Counted from the first letter of the stretch, positions 44,195 through 53,044 are shown. The stretch is 64,000 bases of DNA from Candidatus Peregrinibacteria bacterium (GCA_026395515.1 JAPLYN010000003.1:1-64000), one strand, 5' to 3'. Notes: generated by a model not told the origin, from the sequence alone. A program made the numbers and translations.

Positions 44195-44962
44195 CTAAGC
44201 AATTTTCTTGACCCTTAGCGCGGCGCGGAAGGAACCATTATCAACGTGATAGTTCGCAAGATTCCTGTAAACACCATCGTGGTCACCGTGGAACGCCGCG
44301 CCGATTTTTCTAGTAGCTTCATCTGTTTTTAACCATGCCCAGCCATTAACTTTTATGGCTCTAATTAATTGTTCGTGCAATTTTGGATCGGCTAAATCCA
44401 CACCAAGGGCTTTGGCAATATCTGTAGCGTTTCCATTGCACATGTTATCTTCAGCTTTTTTATCAAAAACTATATTTCTGTGATCTTTTGAAACTTGTTC
44501 GTAATTATCCCACGCAGAAGCAAAAATAAATTCTCCATTTTCTTCACCAAAAACATTCATACTATGCCCTTTTTCGTCTAAGGCTTGAAGCTTTAGCATG
44601 GATTCAGGGTCTGCTTTAAGGGATTTTTCCACGTCTATCCACTGTATATTTTTGTGCAATTGTGGAAGCAAATTGAAGCGGGCTTCTAATTGACCAAGCC
44701 AGAGTTGTTCCGGAGAGAGTTCCGGAGCCGGTGTTCCTGAATCTTGGACTGCTGGATTCACCTTCCCCTGTTCCTTGGCAATTGCTGTTCTCAAGGCACT
44801 AATATCATCGTCCTCTCTGCGTGAAAAATCGATTGGATCAATTACTTTACCCAATTTAGCAGATTGAGCTTCGGCAATTGCGATAAGATTTTTAGCATCA
44901 AAAGCGAGTTGTTCTTGTTTACCAGCTTCATCATCCGTAAATTCTTGACGTGAGTGTTCCAT
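44195..44962 (-). CDS. DUF4256-like protein
   Basis: LEARFNLLPQLHKNIQWIDVEKSLKADPESMLKLQALDEKGHSMNVFG...SWAWLKTDEATRKIGAAFHGDHDGVYRNLANYHVDNGSFRAALRVKKIA-type layout. Confidence 0.6.
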   Translation of the reverse strand: MEHSRQEFTDDEAGKQEQLAFDAKNLIAIAEAQSAKLGKVIDPIDFSRREDDDISALRTAIAKEQGKVNPAVQDSGTPAPELSPEQLWLGQLEARFNLLPQLHKNIQWIDVEKSLKADPESMLKLQALDEKGHSMNVFGEENGEFIFASAWDNYEQVSKDHRNIVFDKKAEDNMCNGNATDIAKALGVDLADPKLHEQLIRAIKVNGWAWLKTDEATRKIGAAFHGDHDGVYRNLANYHVDNGSFRAALRVKKIA

Positions 44963-45041
44963 AAAAAAATTAATTTATGTGTAGTGGTGCACAATAAAGA
45001 CTTTTCTCCGTTTTATCAAGAAAAGATTTGTAACTCTATCC

Positions 45042-45434
45042 TTATCTCGAAATCCCTCCATGTACTTTTCCCATCAAGCCATAATACTCTTTGATTCTCG
45101 GATACAATGCCTGTACGAATTTTTCGCCGTAGGCGTGAGTGGTTTCATTTCTATCATCGACCATAGCAAGTAATTTTTCTATTTCTTCTGAGGATAAAAA
45201 TCCGTGTTTTCCTAAAGTTTTAAAACATTCTTTCGGGCCGATTACCATCTCGCCCTTTGATTCTTTCAGAAAAACTTTGGAAGTTTTCCAGCATAGCTCA
45301 TAAGAGTATTCGAATCTTTTAATTGTGGCATCGCGGACGAGAATGTTTTTTAAATCAAACATATCCAATGCTTCCTTGAGCGTCGCCAAGGCTTTGCTGA
45401 ATTCTGCCAATTTTAGACTTAGCGTTTGATCCAT
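45042..45434 (-). CDS. HEPN-domain nucleotidyltransferase-substrate-binding protein (HI0074 family)
   Basis: FEYSYELCWKTSKVFLKESKG...VDDRNETTHAYGEKF with Rx4H motif. Confidence 0.88.
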   Translation of the reverse strand: MDQTLSLKLAEFSKALATLKEALDMFDLKNILVRDATIKRFEYSYELCWKTSKVFLKESKGEMVIGPKECFKTLGKHGFLSSEEIEKLLAMVDDRNETTHAYGEKFVQALYPRIKEYYGLMGKVHGGISR

Positions 45435-45715
45435 AAAATTTGATTAGTCAAAACATTTTTACTGAAGGATTCTTCCACTTTATTGAAATTTATAATATCT
45501 ACGAAAAATGGGAAATTTGAGTCTTCAAAATAGGCTTTTAATTCTCTAATTTGAGCATCTGTGACGTCCCCCATTATACCAACATCTATATCTCCAAATT
45601 TTTTGGATTTTACACTGGAGCCAAAAATAAAAATTTTCAAATTATCTTTCTTGCCGAAAAACTCTAGGAGATGACTGGATAAGCGATCGAAGTATTTTGT
45701 TTGATCCTGAATCAT
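45419..45715 (-). CDS. Minimal nucleotidyltransferase (MNT, HI0073-like)
   Basis: IFIFGSSVKSKKFGDIDVGIMGD: GSx(9)DxD; overlaps the HEPN gene by 16 bp. Confidence 0.85.
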   Translation of the reverse strand: MIQDQTKYFDRLSSHLLEFFGKKDNLKIFIFGSSVKSKKFGDIDVGIMGDVTDAQIRELKAYFEDSNFPFFVDIINFNKVEESFSKNVLTNQILWIKR

Positions 45716-45750
45716 ATTGGCTTATTAACGGCTAAATAATAGGCCTTAGA

Positions 45751-46563
45751 TCAAGCTAGGTCAACTTTCTCTGGCATCTTAATCTTCATGCCGAAGTGTT
45801 TTTCAGTGAAGGTTTTGAATTTGGATGGATCGTCGGTAGTGAGAATAGTGAGAGACTTACCTTTTGTAAGTTTATTTTCAATTTCCGGATGACGAACGAG
45901 ATAGCTTTTTAGGCTTTTTGCTGTGAGGTCGCCGGATTGAAGTACTTTTACTTTTTTGCCCATAGTGCGAGTGATGGCTTTTAACATCAGTGGATAATGA
46001 GTACAGCCAAGAATTAAAGTATCAATATTGTAGCTCTTAAGTGGTTTCAAATATTTCTTAAGAATAGTAATCGCTTCAGGTTCCTTGTGATAATCTTCTT
46101 CGATAAGAGGAACGAGAAGTGGAGTAGCCTGCGAATATAATTTAATTTTGTCGGAAAGTTTGGCAATTTCTTTATCGTAAACCTTAGAATTTACAGTAGC
46201 ACGAGTACCGATAAGCCCTACCCTGCCGTTCTTTGTGGTCTTTACCACCTCCTCAGCCATAGGAATAACCACACCCAGAATCTTTCTATCATGCTCCTCA
46301 GCGCCTTTAAGGTACTTTTGCTGAACATGTCTCAGTGCCACACTGGAAACCGCGTTACAGGCGATAATAATGACCTTCGCTCCCCTCTTAAATAAATATT
46401 CCACCGCTTCTTCAGTGAACTTCTTGATCATTTCAGGACTGCGATTGCCATAAGGCACGCGTGCGCTATCACCGAGATAAATATAATCATATTCCGGCAA
46501 AGCTTTGAGAATTGGTTTTAGTACTGTTAAACCGCCGTATCCTGAGTCGAAAAGTGCAATCAT
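45751..46563 (-). CDS. murI: Glutamate racemase
   Basis: MIALFDSGYGGLTVLKPILKALPEYDYIYLGDSARVPYGNRS, ACNAVSSVAL, LGCTHYPLM. Confidence 0.95.
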   Translation of the reverse strand: MIALFDSGYGGLTVLKPILKALPEYDYIYLGDSARVPYGNRSPEMIKKFTEEAVEYLFKRGAKVIIIACNAVSSVALRHVQQKYLKGAEEHDRKILGVVIPMAEEVVKTTKNGRVGLIGTRATVNSKVYDKEIAKLSDKIKLYSQATPLLVPLIEEDYHKEPEAITILKKYLKPLKSYNIDTLILGCTHYPLMLKAITRTMGKKVKVLQSGDLTAKSLKSYLVRHPEIENKLTKGKSLTILTTDDPSKFKTFTEKHFGMKIKMPEKVDLA

Positions 46564-46643
46564 GGCAGCATTTTAGCATTTTGTGGAATAGTTGGACAGA
46601 TACAATCAAGATAGCTAGTATTGAACTGTTTAAACAAAATTAA

Positions 46644-47366
46644 ATGAAGCGATCGTTTGTATTCACATTCATGATAACTGGTTTATTGGCAGGAATGCTG
46701 TTGACCTGGCAATTTCTAAGTAAGGCTCCATTACAGCTTAATTTTCCTAGTGATGAGATCAAAGCCAAGGAAGATCTTTTGAAAAGCTACCTGGACGAAC
46801 AATCTTATCTGATGAGTAAAATCGTTTCTCTTCGTAAAGAAGTGGAAAGTGCTCAAGGAAAAGTGGAATCCACAACTCAAACTGCTAATTTTTCTCTTCT
46901 GGAAGGATTCAAAAATAATTTAGGACTAACAGAGGTGAATGGCCCAGGATTAGAAATAACCATAGATGATGGCCATCTATTAACACGTGCCGAAAAGACC
47001 GAACCAACAGATACAAATCTAGTACAAGCCTCCGATTTACGCGATATAGTTAACCTCCTAAGTGCAGCAAAAGCTGATGCTATTTCCATAAACGAGCAAC
47101 GCGTTATAGCAAATAGCCCAATTTCATCTGTTGGAACAACAATTTTGGTAAACAATTCTCACATCGCTCCCCCATTTGTAATCAATGCAGTGGGAGATTC
47201 AGAACTAATGCTACAAAGATTGCTCAATAAAACTCTTTTACCAGATATTTACTCAAGAAGAGCTAAATCCAATATTGGCTTTGAGATAGCAAAAAAAAGT
47301 GGAATTAGTATTGGAATTTACAACGGAGATCTCAAATCAAACTATCTTAACCTAGTGAAAAAATGA
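46644..47366 (+). CDS. DUF881 family protein
   Basis: N-terminal TM, coiled coil, NGPGLEITIDDG...LRDIVNLLSAAKADAISINEQRVI. Confidence 0.8.
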   Translation: MKRSFVFTFMITGLLAGMLLTWQFLSKAPLQLNFPSDEIKAKEDLLKSYLDEQSYLMSKIVSLRKEVESAQGKVESTTQTANFSLLEGFKNNLGLTEVNGPGLEITIDDGHLLTRAEKTEPTDTNLVQASDLRDIVNLLSAAKADAISINEQRVIANSPISSVGTTILVNNSHIAPPFVINAVGDSELMLQRLLNKTLLPDIYSRRAKSNIGFEIAKKSGISIGIYNGDLKSNYLNLVKK

Positions 47367-47986
47367 TTTTAGAAAGAAAAATCTTCATTCTGGGGACAGC
47401 TGCAATACTAAGTTTTTTTGTAGTAATACAGATCAATTCTTTCGATAACGTAAACGACTCCCTTCAACGTGATAGCAAAAGTAATATCTTTCAGGAAATA
47501 AAGATTCTGAAGGATAAAAACGGAGATTTAAAATCAGAAGTAACAGATTTGGAAAGCACCGTTGATCAGCTTAATGATCAAGGTAAAGCTCTAAATGCTA
47601 TCCAGGATGAAATAACAGAATATACAAAATTAAGCGGAAAAGCTTCTGTTTTTGGACCTGGAGTAACAATGAACATAGATGGAAAGTTCTCAACACCTTG
47701 GATGATAGATATCGTAAATGAATTCTTCAATTCTGGAGCTCAAGCTGTATCTGTAAATGGAATCAGAATTGTAAACCAAACTGCAGGATTTGATACTCTA
47801 CCAAAGGGGCAAATCCTTTTGAATGGTAGCGTCTTAACTAGTCCTTACACTGTAAACGCAATTGGAGAATCCAACACCTTGGCCAGCTTAATACAATCCC
47901 CTGGCGGTATCTTTGGTAGATTGAAAAAGGCCTTTCCGGAAACAAAGGTCACGATCATGACAAAAGATATTATCCAGATGGATTGA
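47363..47986 (+). CDS. DUF881 family protein (second, tandem copy)
   Basis: N-terminal TM, coiled coil, FGPGVTMNIDGK...WMIDIVNEFFNSGAQAVSVNGIRIV; ATGA overlap. Confidence 0.78.
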   Translation: MILERKIFILGTAAILSFFVVIQINSFDNVNDSLQRDSKSNIFQEIKILKDKNGDLKSEVTDLESTVDQLNDQGKALNAIQDEITEYTKLSGKASVFGPGVTMNIDGKFSTPWMIDIVNEFFNSGAQAVSVNGIRIVNQTAGFDTLPKGQILLNGSVLTSPYTVNAIGESNTLASLIQSPGGIFGRLKKAFPETKVTIMTKDIIQMD

Positions 47987-48635
47987 AATACATAATCAAC
48001 CAAAGAGGTTGGAGGGCCAAAATAATAAGCAAAATGATAAGAAAAATACGTTTGCTGAATTTTTCGTATTTTATGCTAAGAGAGAGTCGTTTTATTAAAT
48101 TTTCAGATTCATTGATCTTACCTTTCAATTCATCCTCGGCTTTCTTTATTTCGTAGCGTTCACGGTGGTATTCGAGCATTGGAATACTACTTTTGAGCTG
48201 CGCCTCGAGCTGACCGACGCGATAGTTCGCTATCTCCAGTCTCCCCTGCTTCTCTTCCAATTCTTTGCGCAACTCGTCGTAAAGATTTTTGTATGCTTCC
48301 CCAGAACCTTGTGGACGCGTCCGACCTGTCTTTCCGGACATTGTCTGGACATTGTCTTGACTAAAAACCTCCACATTGTCCATATTGTCGACATTGTCGT
48401 CCATAGACATTCGATCAGTAGACACGTGACTACTGTCCACTCTAATTACACCACCGCGACCCATCTTAAAAGCCTCTAATTCCTCTTTGTTTAACCAAAT
48501 TCGCCCGTCAATAATTTGAGTAGACACTTTTTTAGATCTAATGTATCTGTCTAGTGTCCTAATTGACACTTTCAAAAGCCTACTCGCTGATTCGCGGCTT
48601 AAATTATAGCTTTTTTGAGTATCAATAGCTTCCAT
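47970..48635 (-). CDS. Excisionase/MerR-like HTH protein with coiled coil and C-terminal TM helix
   Basis: LSRESASRLLKVSIRTLDRYIRSKKVSTQIIDGRIWLNKEELEAF HTH; coiled coil; RIFLIILLIILALQPLWLIMYF TM. Confidence 0.75.
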   Translation of the reverse strand: MEAIDTQKSYNLSRESASRLLKVSIRTLDRYIRSKKVSTQIIDGRIWLNKEELEAFKMGRGGVIRVDSSHVSTDRMSMDDNVDNMDNVEVFSQDNVQTMSGKTGRTRPQGSGEAYKNLYDELRKELEEKQGRLEIANYRVGQLEAQLKSSIPMLEYHRERYEIKKAEDELKGKINESENLIKRLSLSIKYEKFSKRIFLIILLIILALQPLWLIMYFNPSG

Positions 48636-48716
48636 AACCCTTGTCTATTAATGTCTATAGTCTATGTATGGACAAATAGTAGACATAGACTGGCCAGATA
48701 TTACTACCACTGTCTA
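48404..48716. promoter_or_regulatory. Cluster of TGTCTA/TAGACA motifs
   Basis: Exact TGTCTA or TAGACA starting at 48404, 48419, 48521, 48548, 48642, 48652, 48680 and 48711; plus TGTC/GACA excess. Confidence 0.55.
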
Positions 48717-48755
48717 GTGTTGTCCACTTTGACATTAAAAATATTCGAAAGCATA

Positions 48756-50921
48756 ATGGGGGCACCTCATTTACCAACATTCCTAAAAATGCCTACCCCA
48801 AAGGTGTTAAAAGACGGTTTTATACTTAAGCTTTTTGCGTTCTTTTTCGCGTTTTTGAGCATAGGCGGATCAGTCTTTGCACTTAAGCTCACTTTTGAAT
48901 CATATATTACTATAGAAAACGACAAGGAAGTCTTCGTAGGAGAAACTGCTGGCGAACAGCTAGGTTCTACTATAGCAGTGGGTGATTTTGACCATGATGG
49001 CATTCAGGATATAGTAATGGGCTCACCATTTGCCTCTCAAAATGACAATCAATGGAATGGATCAATTAAGATAGTATTTGGCAGCAAATACAAAAGCGTA
49101 CCCGAAAGATCTATGGAATTCTATGGGGAGAACTCTGGAGATCAGCTCGGTACCTCTATAACAGTGGGGGACTTCAATAATGACCATTACGATGATATTG
49201 CTGTGGGAGCCTATAATGCAAAAACATTAGATAACACTAGAGCTGGTAAAGTTTACCTAATATATGGTGGACAAAACATGCATAGTCAAACGTCTACTCG
49301 CGTGGGTATACAACAGCCAGATTTTGGCTATGGAGAGAGCCTAACCCAGCTGTCTGGACATAGTCATGGCGACCAATTTGGACTGTCTACTTTCTCCTTA
49401 GATGTTAATAACGATGGAATCAAAGATTTACTAGTGGGGGCTCCTTTTGCCACCGAAAGAAACATGACCAAGTCTGGTGCTGTATATTTGTACTTCGGTT
49501 CCAAGCAAGGATTCTCGGCAAACCCTAATTATATATTTGAGGCACAGAGCTTAAATGAAAGATTTGGTTCTTCTATAAGCGGGGGACACTTACACTCACA
49601 AACTAGGAGCGATATAGCCGTCGGAGCCTATACAGCAAATGAAGGAACTAAACAGCAAGTAGGTAAGGTCTATATATTTTCTTATAGTCCATATGCTACT
49701 TACGCAAAAGTCTCAACTACCTCAATTAGTGGAATGGTAGACAAAGGATGGTTTGGCTTTGCCTTGGAAGTGGGGGATATCAACAATGACAAATTTGACG
49801 ATCTTGCTGTTTCCACTTTCCCTTACAAGGGGGATAAACAGGATGCCAGAGTATCTATTTTTTATGGCTCAAAGCAATTCCCTAAAAAATTTGCCGATTC
49901 AATCATAGATGGACCTGCAGGAGAAGCATTCCTGGGAGAAAGTGTACTTTTGAAAGATCTGAATAATGACGGCAAGGCAGATATTGCTATTGGAGCTCCT
50001 GGAATAGGAGATGGAAAGAGTAATGAAGAAGGAAGCGTATATATCATATATAGCGGCCAGGATCCTCTAAAAAACCATTACACAATTAGGGACCATGAAT
50101 ATGACACAGTAATTCATGGAGAGAAGGCCGATGACTGGTTTGGCTCAGCCTTGAGCGCCTTAGACATAAATGGTGATGGCTATAACGACCTAGCAGTTGG
50201 CTCCAGATATTCAGATACAGAAACGTCAGTAGATAATGGAAAAGTTTTCGTAATGCTTGGAAATGGAAAATCATACGGCAAACTAAGATCAGTAATGGAA
50301 CCTGATGATCAGAGGGTAACCAGAGGAGAATTAATCACCAATGTAATTGACCGCCTAGGTATAAAGAAAAATAAGGGCGAATTGATTAAAAACTGTTACG
50401 AACATAAAGAGTTTTGTTTCTTCAATTTCTTGGCAATGTCCAACTATGACAAAATCCAACTGAACCCAAGTCTTATTTTATATCCGGACGTACTCCCAAG
50501 TGACACCTACTATGAGGATGTAAATATTGCCACTTTGCTTGGCTTAACTAATGGATTCTTAAATGAAAAAGATAGCCCTTTCCACCCAGCATTACCTATC
50601 ACTCGTATAGAAGCATTAAAGATAGTATTCGGAGCTTCCGAACTAGTAGAACCTAAGTATCAATTTGAATTAATTTCTTCTCTGGGATCGTATAAAAATC
50701 TGATTAGTCAAAAGACCTACTTTACAGATATAAATGCTAGGGTTCCAAGCATGTGGTGGTACCCTCGTTATGTAAACTTTGCAGTGGAGCATAATATCGT
50801 AGATAAGAGCGATTACTTTAGACCAAATGATAACATTACAGCTAAAGAATTGAATGATATAATGACCAGGACCATTGATTATTTAAAACTGAAAAATAAA
50901 GATGAAAAAATTAAGCCATAA
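48756..50921 (+). CDS. FG-GAP (integrin-alpha-like) repeat surface protein with C-terminal SLH-like domains (start revised from 48615)
   Basis: Repeats VGDFDHDGIQDIVMGSPFAS, VGDFNNDHYDDIAVGAYNA, LDVNNDGIKDLLVGAPFA, LDINGDGYNDLAVGSRYS; C-term TRGELITNVIDRLGI...YFTDINARVPSMWWYPRYVNFAVEHNIV. Confidence 0.87.
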   Translation: MGAPHLPTFLKMPTPKVLKDGFILKLFAFFFAFLSIGGSVFALKLTFESYITIENDKEVFVGETAGEQLGSTIAVGDFDHDGIQDIVMGSPFASQNDNQWNGSIKIVFGSKYKSVPERSMEFYGENSGDQLGTSITVGDFNNDHYDDIAVGAYNAKTLDNTRAGKVYLIYGGQNMHSQTSTRVGIQQPDFGYGESLTQLSGHSHGDQFGLSTFSLDVNNDGIKDLLVGAPFATERNMTKSGAVYLYFGSKQGFSANPNYIFEAQSLNERFGSSISGGHLHSQTRSDIAVGAYTANEGTKQQVGKVYIFSYSPYATYAKVSTTSISGMVDKGWFGFALEVGDINNDKFDDLAVSTFPYKGDKQDARVSIFYGSKQFPKKFADSIIDGPAGEAFLGESVLLKDLNNDGKADIAIGAPGIGDGKSNEEGSVYIIYSGQDPLKNHYTIRDHEYDTVIHGEKADDWFGSALSALDINGDGYNDLAVGSRYSDTETSVDNGKVFVMLGNGKSYGKLRSVMEPDDQRVTRGELITNVIDRLGIKKNKGELIKNCYEHKEFCFFNFLAMSNYDKIQLNPSLILYPDVLPSDTYYEDVNIATLLGLTNGFLNEKDSPFHPALPITRIEALKIVFGASELVEPKYQFELISSLGSYKNLISQKTYFTDINARVPSMWWYPRYVNFAVEHNIVDKSDYFRPNDNITAKELNDIMTRTIDYLKLKNKDEKIKP

Positions 50922-51432
50922 AGAGATTCTTAAAACTAAGCCGACGGTAGCAAAGGTAAAAAAGAAAAAAAGAAGTCCCTTTTATGTGATTTTGGATAAC
51001 GTAAGAAGTCTATACAATGTAGGGGCTATTTTTAGGACCTCTGACGCTGTCTTAGTGGAGAAGATATATCTTTGTGGCATTACAGGGTGTCCGCCACGTA
51101 AGGAGATAAGTAAAACGGCCTTGGGCGCGGAAGAGGTAGTGCCTTGGGAGCACAGAGACTCAGTAGTCGAAGTAATTAAAGAATTAAAAAAGAAAGGAGT
51201 AGAGATTGTGGCAGTAGAAATTGCGCATAAGGCAGAGGTCTATTATGAAGCTGATTATAATTTCCCAGTGTGTTTTGTGTTGGGCCATGAAGTAAATGGA
51301 ATAGGGGATGAGGTGATGAAAATCGTAGACCGGGCAATTAAAATTCCTATGCTAGGAAGAGCAAATTCCTTGAACGTAGCGACAGCTTATGGGGTGATAG
51401 TGTATGATGCTTTAGAAAAATTTTCTTCATGA
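50902..51432 (+). CDS. TrmH/SpoU family RNA methyltransferase
   Basis: FYVILDNVRSLYNVGAIFRTSDAVLVEKIYLCGITG, CFVLGHEVNGIGDEVM, IPMLGRANSLNVATAYGVIVYD. Confidence 0.92.
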   Translation: MKKLSHKEILKTKPTVAKVKKKKRSPFYVILDNVRSLYNVGAIFRTSDAVLVEKIYLCGITGCPPRKEISKTALGAEEVVPWEHRDSVVEVIKELKKKGVEIVAVEIAHKAEVYYEADYNFPVCFVLGHEVNGIGDEVMKIVDRAIKIPMLGRANSLNVATAYGVIVYDALEKFSS

Positions 51433-52415
51433 AACTAAAAGGCAAAATCAATTGGATGTGGACGACTTTTTTTGCTGTTTTGGCTGTGGCTCTGATGTTT
51501 TTCTGGTATTTCATAATGGGAGTTTATCTAAACCAAAGAGGTTCGTATTTCAATAAAGGTCATAATGCAATTTGGATTAACCATGAATGGGTAGGGGAAT
51601 TTAAGAGCGATGCCGACGTTCTCAATCTGGTAAACACCTTACATCAATATCAAATAGATACTGTTTTTGTTCATACTGGTCCAATTCAAGAAGATGGAAC
51701 AATAGATCCAAAAACTTATAACTATGCTTTGAATTTTATCGAGAAGGCTCACTCACTAGATAAAAACATCAAATACCAAGCTTGGCTCGGACAAATAAGA
51801 AGCAAAATAAAGCTGAATGATGCGACAATTCGTCATTCCATAACTAATCAATCAATGATTCTGACGAGATTGGTTGGTTTTGATGGAATTCATTTTGATA
51901 TCGAGCCGGTGTGGGACAACGACACAGATTTCATTCAATTACTAAAAGAGACTAGAGAAATCCTGCCTGCTGAAAAGAAAATTTCTGTGGCCTTGGCAGA
52001 GTTCATTCCAAACTCCGCAATATGGATGCTAGAAAATGTTCATAAATTTAAAAACTACAATACTCAGGTAAATTACTTAAACGTGGCAAAGTATGCTGAC
52101 CAAGTAGTCGCCATGTCATATGACACGAGCATAAAAGATGCCTGGCTTTATAAATGGCTTGTGAAGGAGCAAACTATTTGGCTGACAAGATTACTCAAAG
52201 GAAAAGAGGTGTTCATAGGAATTCCTGCATATAGCGATCCGACACAAAATTTTGACCCAGAGGTCGAAAATGTGGAAAATGGATTGAGAGGTGTGACTGC
52301 TGGTTTAAACAATATCAGAAGTAGGGAAGAAAATTTCGCTGGAATTGCAATTTATCCTTACTGGGAAATGGATGATAAAAAGTGGGACACATACGATAAA
52401 TTATGGCTTAAATAA
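51429..52415 (+). CDS. Membrane-anchored GH18-like TIM-barrel glycosidase-family protein
   Basis: N-terminal TM; LVGFDGIHFDIEPVWDN resembles GH18 DGxDxDxE. Confidence 0.65.
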   Translation: MKLKGKINWMWTTFFAVLAVALMFFWYFIMGVYLNQRGSYFNKGHNAIWINHEWVGEFKSDADVLNLVNTLHQYQIDTVFVHTGPIQEDGTIDPKTYNYALNFIEKAHSLDKNIKYQAWLGQIRSKIKLNDATIRHSITNQSMILTRLVGFDGIHFDIEPVWDNDTDFIQLLKETREILPAEKKISVALAEFIPNSAIWMLENVHKFKNYNTQVNYLNVAKYADQVVAMSYDTSIKDAWLYKWLVKEQTIWLTRLLKGKEVFIGIPAYSDPTQNFDPEVENVENGLRGVTAGLNNIRSREENFAGIAIYPYWEMDDKKWDTYDKLWLK

Positions 52416-52429
52416 ATAAAAAATCATAT

Positions 52430-52885
52430 ATGCTAAAATTTGGTTTTGATAATGAAACTAAGGTGAAAGTAGGTAAAGCTTTTTTTAAAAAATATTTGGA
52501 CAATCTATACAAGGTGATGAAAAAAGATATAGATAAAAAGCTTTTCAAACGTGATGGACAGATAGACTTAGTGATTGTGGGCGACAAGAAAATTCATGCG
52601 ATGAATAAGGAATATCGCAAAAAAGATAGACCTACAGATGTCATTTCTTTTGCTTACTTGGAGGTGACACATTATGAATTAGAGCCAGGGGACATAATAG
52701 TAGGAGACATATTCATTTCAGTTGATACAGCGGCGCGTCAGGCGAAAGAACATGGCCACGATTTAAAGAAGGAAATGGCAATTTTATTTGTGCATGGATT
52801 ATTACATTGTATGGGATTCGATCACAACAATGACGAAGAGGAAGCGGAAATGGAGGGATGGGCGAAAAAGGTGTTGAAAGTGTAG
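52430..52885 (+). CDS. ybeY: Endoribonuclease/rRNA maturation factor YbeY
   Basis: MNKEYRKKDRPTDVISFAYLE, GDIFISVDTAARQAKEHGHDLKKEMAILFVHGLLHCMGFDH zinc site. Confidence 0.96.
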   Translation: MLKFGFDNETKVKVGKAFFKKYLDNLYKVMKKDIDKKLFKRDGQIDLVIVGDKKIHAMNKEYRKKDRPTDVISFAYLEVTHYELEPGDIIVGDIFISVDTAARQAKEHGHDLKKEMAILFVHGLLHCMGFDHNNDEEEAEMEGWAKKVLKV

Positions 52886-52892
52886 TTTTTAG

Positions 52893-52937
52893 GGCAGCTC
52901 CGCCCAGGGTTTATATCGGGTGAGCGGAGCCTTTTTG
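52893..52937 (+). terminator. Terminator after ybeY
   Basis: GGCAGCTCCGCCC...GGGTGAGCGGAGCC + TTTTTG. Confidence 0.65.
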
Positions 52938-52968
52938 TTTTTCGCGTATTTCCTATGACGCGATTTTC

Positions 52969-53011
52969 ATTTAACACAGCAAACATTAAATTTTCTTAAA
53001 ATTTTTCTAAA
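52969..53011 (-). promoter_or_regulatory. Orphan 11-bp repeat site (same motif as dprA/comM sites)
   Basis: Minus strand: TTTAGAAAAAT|TTTAAGAAAAT|TTAATGTTTGC-TGTG-TTAAAT. Confidence 0.5.
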
Positions 53012-53044
53012 ATCGTAAGAGAATGAGTTGCCGAATTGGAGTTT

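Noticed and set aside
48615-48755. N-terminal extension of the FG-GAP ORF
   Set aside because: Overlaps the divergent HTH gene start and the TGTCTA-rich intergenic region; no signal-like sequence before MGAPHL/MPTPKVL.
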